From assembly GCF_900541605.1 (NCBI RefSeq), contig NZ_UQKJ01000036.1, forward strand, positions 1 to 16,159: a DNA stretch of 16,159 bases. The letters run 5' to 3'. The position numbers were made by a program, and so were the translations under genes. The stretch is from an uncultured Dialister sp. (GTDB lineage Bacteria > Bacillota > Negativicutes > Veillonellales > Dialisteraceae). Positions within the stretch are counted from its first letter, which is position 1; the number at the start of each line of letters is the position of its first letter. Below are positions 13,382-16,159 of this stretch, in pieces. The notes under the pieces were generated by a model. That model was given only the letters and a program-made list of their open reading frames with translations, was not told where the DNA came from and made no database searches.

Positions 13382-14656
13382 ATGCACGATGAACAGATGG
13401 GAGAGCAGAAAATACAGATTGCGCGGATCCTTTTGGAACGCATGAGCCGCCGGTTCTATCCCCTGGCCTGCCGGAGTTTTACTGACACCGGCAGCACCAT
13501 AGATGCGGCCCTGTTTGCCCTTTTCCGGAAGAAGGGACTTCCCTTCGCCGAGAGCAGGAAGGTGAGGAACAGCATCGTCCGAAAGTACGTCCATTTCCGG
13601 CTGGAGCTGGCATCCCTGGTGGTGAAGGAAGACAGCCGTCAGAACCCCTTCCTCGAAAGCACCATGAAGGATAACCTGGACTTTGACATTACCCGGTCCT
13701 TCAGCGAAGAATTCGATGGGGTGCGGAAGGCGCTGCTCCCATTCCGGCCGCCCTTTACTATGACCGGAGCGGAAGTGATCCCTCTCCTGTCCCTCCTTTC
13801 CGGGGAAACCGGGACAAATCTTTCTCCCCTGGCCGACGATTTCACAAAGGAAACGAAGGGATACCTGGAAAAGGTGAAAGAAGAAAGCCACCGTTTCATG
13901 GAGGCCCTTTCATTCTGTGATCCCCGGTTCCATGACACCACGAAGACAGAGCTGCCCTTCCTTCTGAAGCAGTGCATCTGTGAAAACCTGGGCATGGAGC
14001 AGGGAGGTCTGGTGGTGGAAAGCGCCCAGATTCTCATGCCCCTCACAGAAGTGACGCCCTTTATTGCCAGGAAAGAACTGACCCCCGGCGGCGCCCGGTT
14101 CTTCTACCATTACCTTCTCTTCCGGGCCCTCATGGTTTCCTTCTTTGCTTCCTATATGTGGCAGGACAGGAAGCTGAAGGATCCGGTGTACCTGGGTATC
14201 CTGAAAAGCCGGCCCATGGTGCGGCTCATCCGGGCAGGAAAGGCCATCCATTTCCTGCGGGAGGAAGACCTGCCCCTGTCCCAGCGGCTGTACCTGAAGA
14301 TGCATATGTTCATGCGGCAGTGGGCCATATTTGACCCGAAAAATGAAAAGGCCTGGTACCGGTACTACCCGAATTTCACCAGCTACATCACAGACCGCAT
14401 GGAAGATGAGCATTTCGAAGATCGGATCAATGGGCTCCTTGATGAATTCTGCCATACCGATGATTTTGTCCTGTCCGAACGGGACCGGAATTTCCTCATC
14501 CAGGAGACCGCAGCCTTCATCAATACATCCTGCCGCACCATGTACTTCGCCTACGGCATCGGCTTCCGGAAGCCGGAAGATTTCATTGCCTCCCAGTGGA
14601 AGGAGCACACAAAGAATCCCTTGCTGAAGGGAATGAAGAAAATCTTCGGATTGTGA
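13382..14656 (+). CDS. Protein of unknown function, 424 residues
   Basis: I do not recognise this protein. The ATG at 13382 is chosen because GAAGGAAGG ends 8 bases upstream; the frame extends to a GTG at 13373 that overlaps that site. A TATAAT at 13333-13338 may be the -10 element, but no good -35 is seen. The product is soluble-looking, with no signal peptide. It is rich in aromatic and basic residues, with helical stretches such as RKVRNSIVRKYVHFRLELA (59-77) and one hydrophobic patch, FFYHYLLFRALMVSFFASYM (240-259). Cys residues are few (30, 179, 198, 200, 357, 384) and form no zinc-binding pattern. Conserved-looking blocks are FDITRSFSEEF (101-111), DPKNEKAWYRYYPNFT (318-333) and FAYGIGFRKPEDF (389-401). 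Codon use matches the neighbouring housekeeping genes, so recent transfer is unlikely. It appears monocistronic. Confidence 0.85.
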   Translation: MHDEQMGEQKIQIARILLERMSRRFYPLACRSFTDTGSTIDAALFALFRKKGLPFAESRKVRNSIVRKYVHFRLELASLVVKEDSRQNPFLESTMKDNLDFDITRSFSEEFDGVRKALLPFRPPFTMTGAEVIPLLSLLSGETGTNLSPLADDFTKETKGYLEKVKEESHRFMEALSFCDPRFHDTTKTELPFLLKQCICENLGMEQGGLVVESAQILMPLTEVTPFIARKELTPGGARFFYHYLLFRALMVSFFASYMWQDRKLKDPVYLGILKSRPMVRLIRAGKAIHFLREEDLPLSQRLYLKMHMFMRQWAIFDPKNEKAWYRYYPNFTSYITDRMEDEHFEDRINGLLDEFCHTDDFVLSERDRNFLIQETAAFINTSCRTMYFAYGIGFRKPEDFIASQWKEHTKNPLLKGMKKIFGL

Positions 14657-14680
14657 GAAAGGATAGAACTGCTAATGGGC

Positions 14681-14841
14681 AGAGTCATTCGTGCGGGGGC
14701 TTCTAGCTATTAGCTGTCAGGAAAGCTGGTCAGCCTACGGCACGAATGACTGATGGGAATATCGGAAGGAAAGCGCCGCAGGCGAATCAGTTTTCCTGAC
14801 AGCTAGCTGCTAGAAGCCAGGAGCCCCATGCGAATGACTCT
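14681..14841. repeat. Family A palindromic element, best-preserved copy
   Basis: A 161-bp inverted repeat opening with AGAGTCATTCG (14681-14691) and closing with CGAATGACTCT (14831-14841). The arms (about 50 bp each) share GGGGCTTCTAGCT, TAGCTGTCAGGAAA and CTGnnnnGCC blocks, and the core contains GCCGCAGGC. It starts 24 bases after the stop codon of the unknown gene. Relatives are at 1381-1585, 3745-4087, 7561-8063, 12473-12942 and 15904-15970. Confidence 0.82.
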
Positions 14842-14926
14842 ACACGTCAGCAGCTCTATCCGCGGCGAAGCTGCTGGTCATCTCAAGGTCCCTGCTTTTA
14901 CATTTTTCCCTTGAAAGGAATTCCCC

Positions 14927-15865
14927 ATGTTTCGTAAACTTCTCTGCCTGTCCCTCGCTTGCTGCTGCCTGGCCTTTGCCGGCTGCGGTGGGGCTCCTGC
15001 TTCTTCGTCCGGCAAGGACTATGAACGGATTGTGGTGGTATCTGATCTCCATTATCCCACGAAAGCGACGGCTGAAGATAAACGGCAGGCCATCCTGGAC
15101 AATAAGGAAAAGGCCCGGCAGGACATAAACGGCTGGAAAGACGTGGACCTCACCGTATTTACGGGGGACATGGTGGCCCAGTACGGCTCCATGGACCAGA
15201 TGAAGGAAGCCAAAAATTTCATGGATGGCTTCTCAGGGGATAAAGTCTATATCGCCGGCAACCATGAGCTCTTCTATAAGGAAGAACTGAAAAACGGGAA
15301 ACCCGTCATGGCGGATCCCGCACTCCGGGCGGCCCATGAAGACAATTTCCAGAAAGTCTTCGGTCCTCTCCACAGCACAAAGGAAATGGGGAAGTACTTC
15401 CTCATTTTCCTGTCTCCCGAAGATACGAAGGGAAAGTATCCCGTGGAAATGTCGAAAGAAGAACTGGACTGGCTCACAAAGACGCTGAAAGAAAACCAGT
15501 CGAAGCCCACCATTATCTTTTACCACGCTCCGCTCTCGGATACCCTCATTCCCTACAACGACAAAGTAGGAAGCCCCCGGAACTTTGCCCAGCCCGCAGG
15601 GGCCATTGACCTCCTGCTCCTCACAAATCCCCAGGTGAAACTCTGGGTTTCCGGCCATACCCATACGCCCCCCACGCAGCCGTCCTTCAATAATGAGGTG
15701 AACTACTATCACGGAAAAATCCTGGATGTCTACAACCCCACCTGGGACGGCAAACAGGTATGGACCAATTCCATCTATCTCTACAGGGATAAAATCGTCA
15801 TCAAGACCTGGGACCACAAAAAGGGAGAATGGATGGACAAAATGACGAGGACCATTACGTTGTAG
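14927..15865 (+). CDS. Secreted lipoprotein metallophosphoesterase
   Basis: A 312-residue calcineurin-type phosphoesterase. The N-terminus is a lipoprotein signal: basic MFRK, a hydrophobic core, and a lipobox-like LAFAGC with Cys20 as the probable lipidated residue, so the enzyme should be anchored outside the inner membrane. The five metal-binding blocks are in order: SDLH (39-42), TGDMV (79-83), GNHE (111-114), FYHAP (198-202) and GHTH (243-246), giving Asp40, His42, Asp81, Asn112, His200, His244 and His246. The domain fills the protein, with a short beta-rich C-terminus. The ATG at 14927 has AAAGGA 7 bases upstream. Substrate (phosphomonoester, nucleotide, phospholipid or diester) cannot be read from sequence. 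No terminator is evident; a family A fragment starts about 40 bases downstream. Confidence 0.92.
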   Translation: MFRKLLCLSLACCCLAFAGCGGAPASSSGKDYERIVVVSDLHYPTKATAEDKRQAILDNKEKARQDINGWKDVDLTVFTGDMVAQYGSMDQMKEAKNFMDGFSGDKVYIAGNHELFYKEELKNGKPVMADPALRAAHEDNFQKVFGPLHSTKEMGKYFLIFLSPEDTKGKYPVEMSKEELDWLTKTLKENQSKPTIIFYHAPLSDTLIPYNDKVGSPRNFAQPAGAIDLLLLTNPQVKLWVSGHTHTPPTQPSFNNEVNYYHGKILDVYNPTWDGKQVWTNSIYLYRDKIVIKTWDHKKGEWMDKMTRTITL

Positions 15866-15903
15866 TGGGGATGGGGCATCTGCAGTCTGGCATGTTGCTG
15901 GAT

Positions 15904-16015
15904 AGAGTCATTTGTGCGGAGGCTTCTAGCTGCTAGAAAACCCGGTTTGCCTGCGGCGCTTTCCATTAGCTAACCTCCGTCGCCTGCGGCGCCACCTCCT
16001 TCCCGAGGAAGGAGG
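15904..16015. repeat. Partial family A element followed by a GC-rich hairpin
   Basis: AGAGTCATTTGTGCGGAGGC (15904) and TTCTAGCTGCTAGAAAACCCG match the family A left arm, then the match degrades after CCTGCGGCG. At 15995-16015 CCTCCTTCC pairs perfectly with GGAAGGAGG around a 3-nt loop. No gene is seen after 15865. Confidence 0.6.
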
Positions 16016-16061
16016 CTTTCAGCAGCTGCGCCGCTACTCCATCTGACACTTACCGAATATC

Positions 16062-16142
16062 GTCATCTCGAGCGGTGGCAGCATGCTATGTGAACATACG
16101 GTTAAAAATCGCTACAGCTTCGATGAGTCGAGAGATCTCTCA
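16062..16142. repeat. Family C repeat, copy 2
   Basis: The ends GTCATCTCGAGCGGTGG and AGTCGAGAGATCTCTCA match 12721-12800, while the central 45 bp or so is unrelated. The spacing between the ends is nearly the same in both copies (about 80 bp total). Confidence 0.75.
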
Positions 16143-16159
16143 GATTAATGACTATGACG

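Overview
The window looks like chromosomal DNA of an anaerobic Firmicute. It has strong AGGAGG-type ribosome binding sites, a YwiB-like gene overlapping argS as in Bacillus-type genomes, and two tandem glycine riboswitches in front of amino acid symporters. Coding DNA is fairly GC-rich (my estimate, mid-50s percent) while promoters and leaders are AT-rich. The Na+-coupled amino acid transporters and the dense intergenic repeats make an amino-acid-fermenting member of the Negativicutes (Acidaminococcus-like) my best guess. That assignment is inference; no marker gene here proves it.

Layout. (1) 1-430: the probable outer end of an IS3-type insertion sequence abuts a composite palindromic repeat. 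A minus-strand protein-kinase-fold gene (430-1143) follows, with its own promoter and intrinsic terminator. (2) 1174-1820: repeats. (3) 1712-3622: promoter, tandem glycine riboswitch, terminator-type expression platform, AGCS-family alanine/glycine:cation symporter, terminator. (4) 3623-4300: repeats, including a 159-bp fold-back MITE with a clean CTAG target duplication inside another repeat. (5) 4300-5565: a dicarboxylate/amino acid:cation symporter with acidic-substrate residues. (6) 5607-7532: a second promoter, tandem glycine riboswitch, structured leader, AGCS symporter and terminator. (7) 7533-8092: repeats. (8) 8093-12454: YwiB-like gene overlapping argS, then a repeat-filled gap, pyrG and a terminator. 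(9) 12455-13381: repeats with an AT-rich island. (10) 13382-14656: a 424-residue protein I do not recognise. (11) 14927-15865: a secreted, lipoprotein-type metallophosphoesterase. Repeats fill the rest.

How the genes work together. The three symporters form a block for Na+/H+-coupled uptake (or exchange) of glycine/alanine and glutamate/aspartate. The two flanking AGCS genes are each under glycine control, but the middle gene has its own plain sigma-A-type promoter and no riboswitch. Both glycine leaders contain alternative hairpins that share strands with the aptamer-2 P1 region, so they appear to work by transcription attenuation. The first is most simply read as an OFF switch. The argS and pyrG genes are housekeeping.

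No complete novel defence or mobile system is visible. The most unusual content is regulatory and repetitive: the two glycine leaders, a multi-hairpin leader before the second AGCS gene, and at least three intergenic repeat families occupying nearly every gap. The conserved-looking but unrecognised 424-residue protein and the kinase-fold protein with a non-canonical catalytic loop are the best candidates for new protein function.
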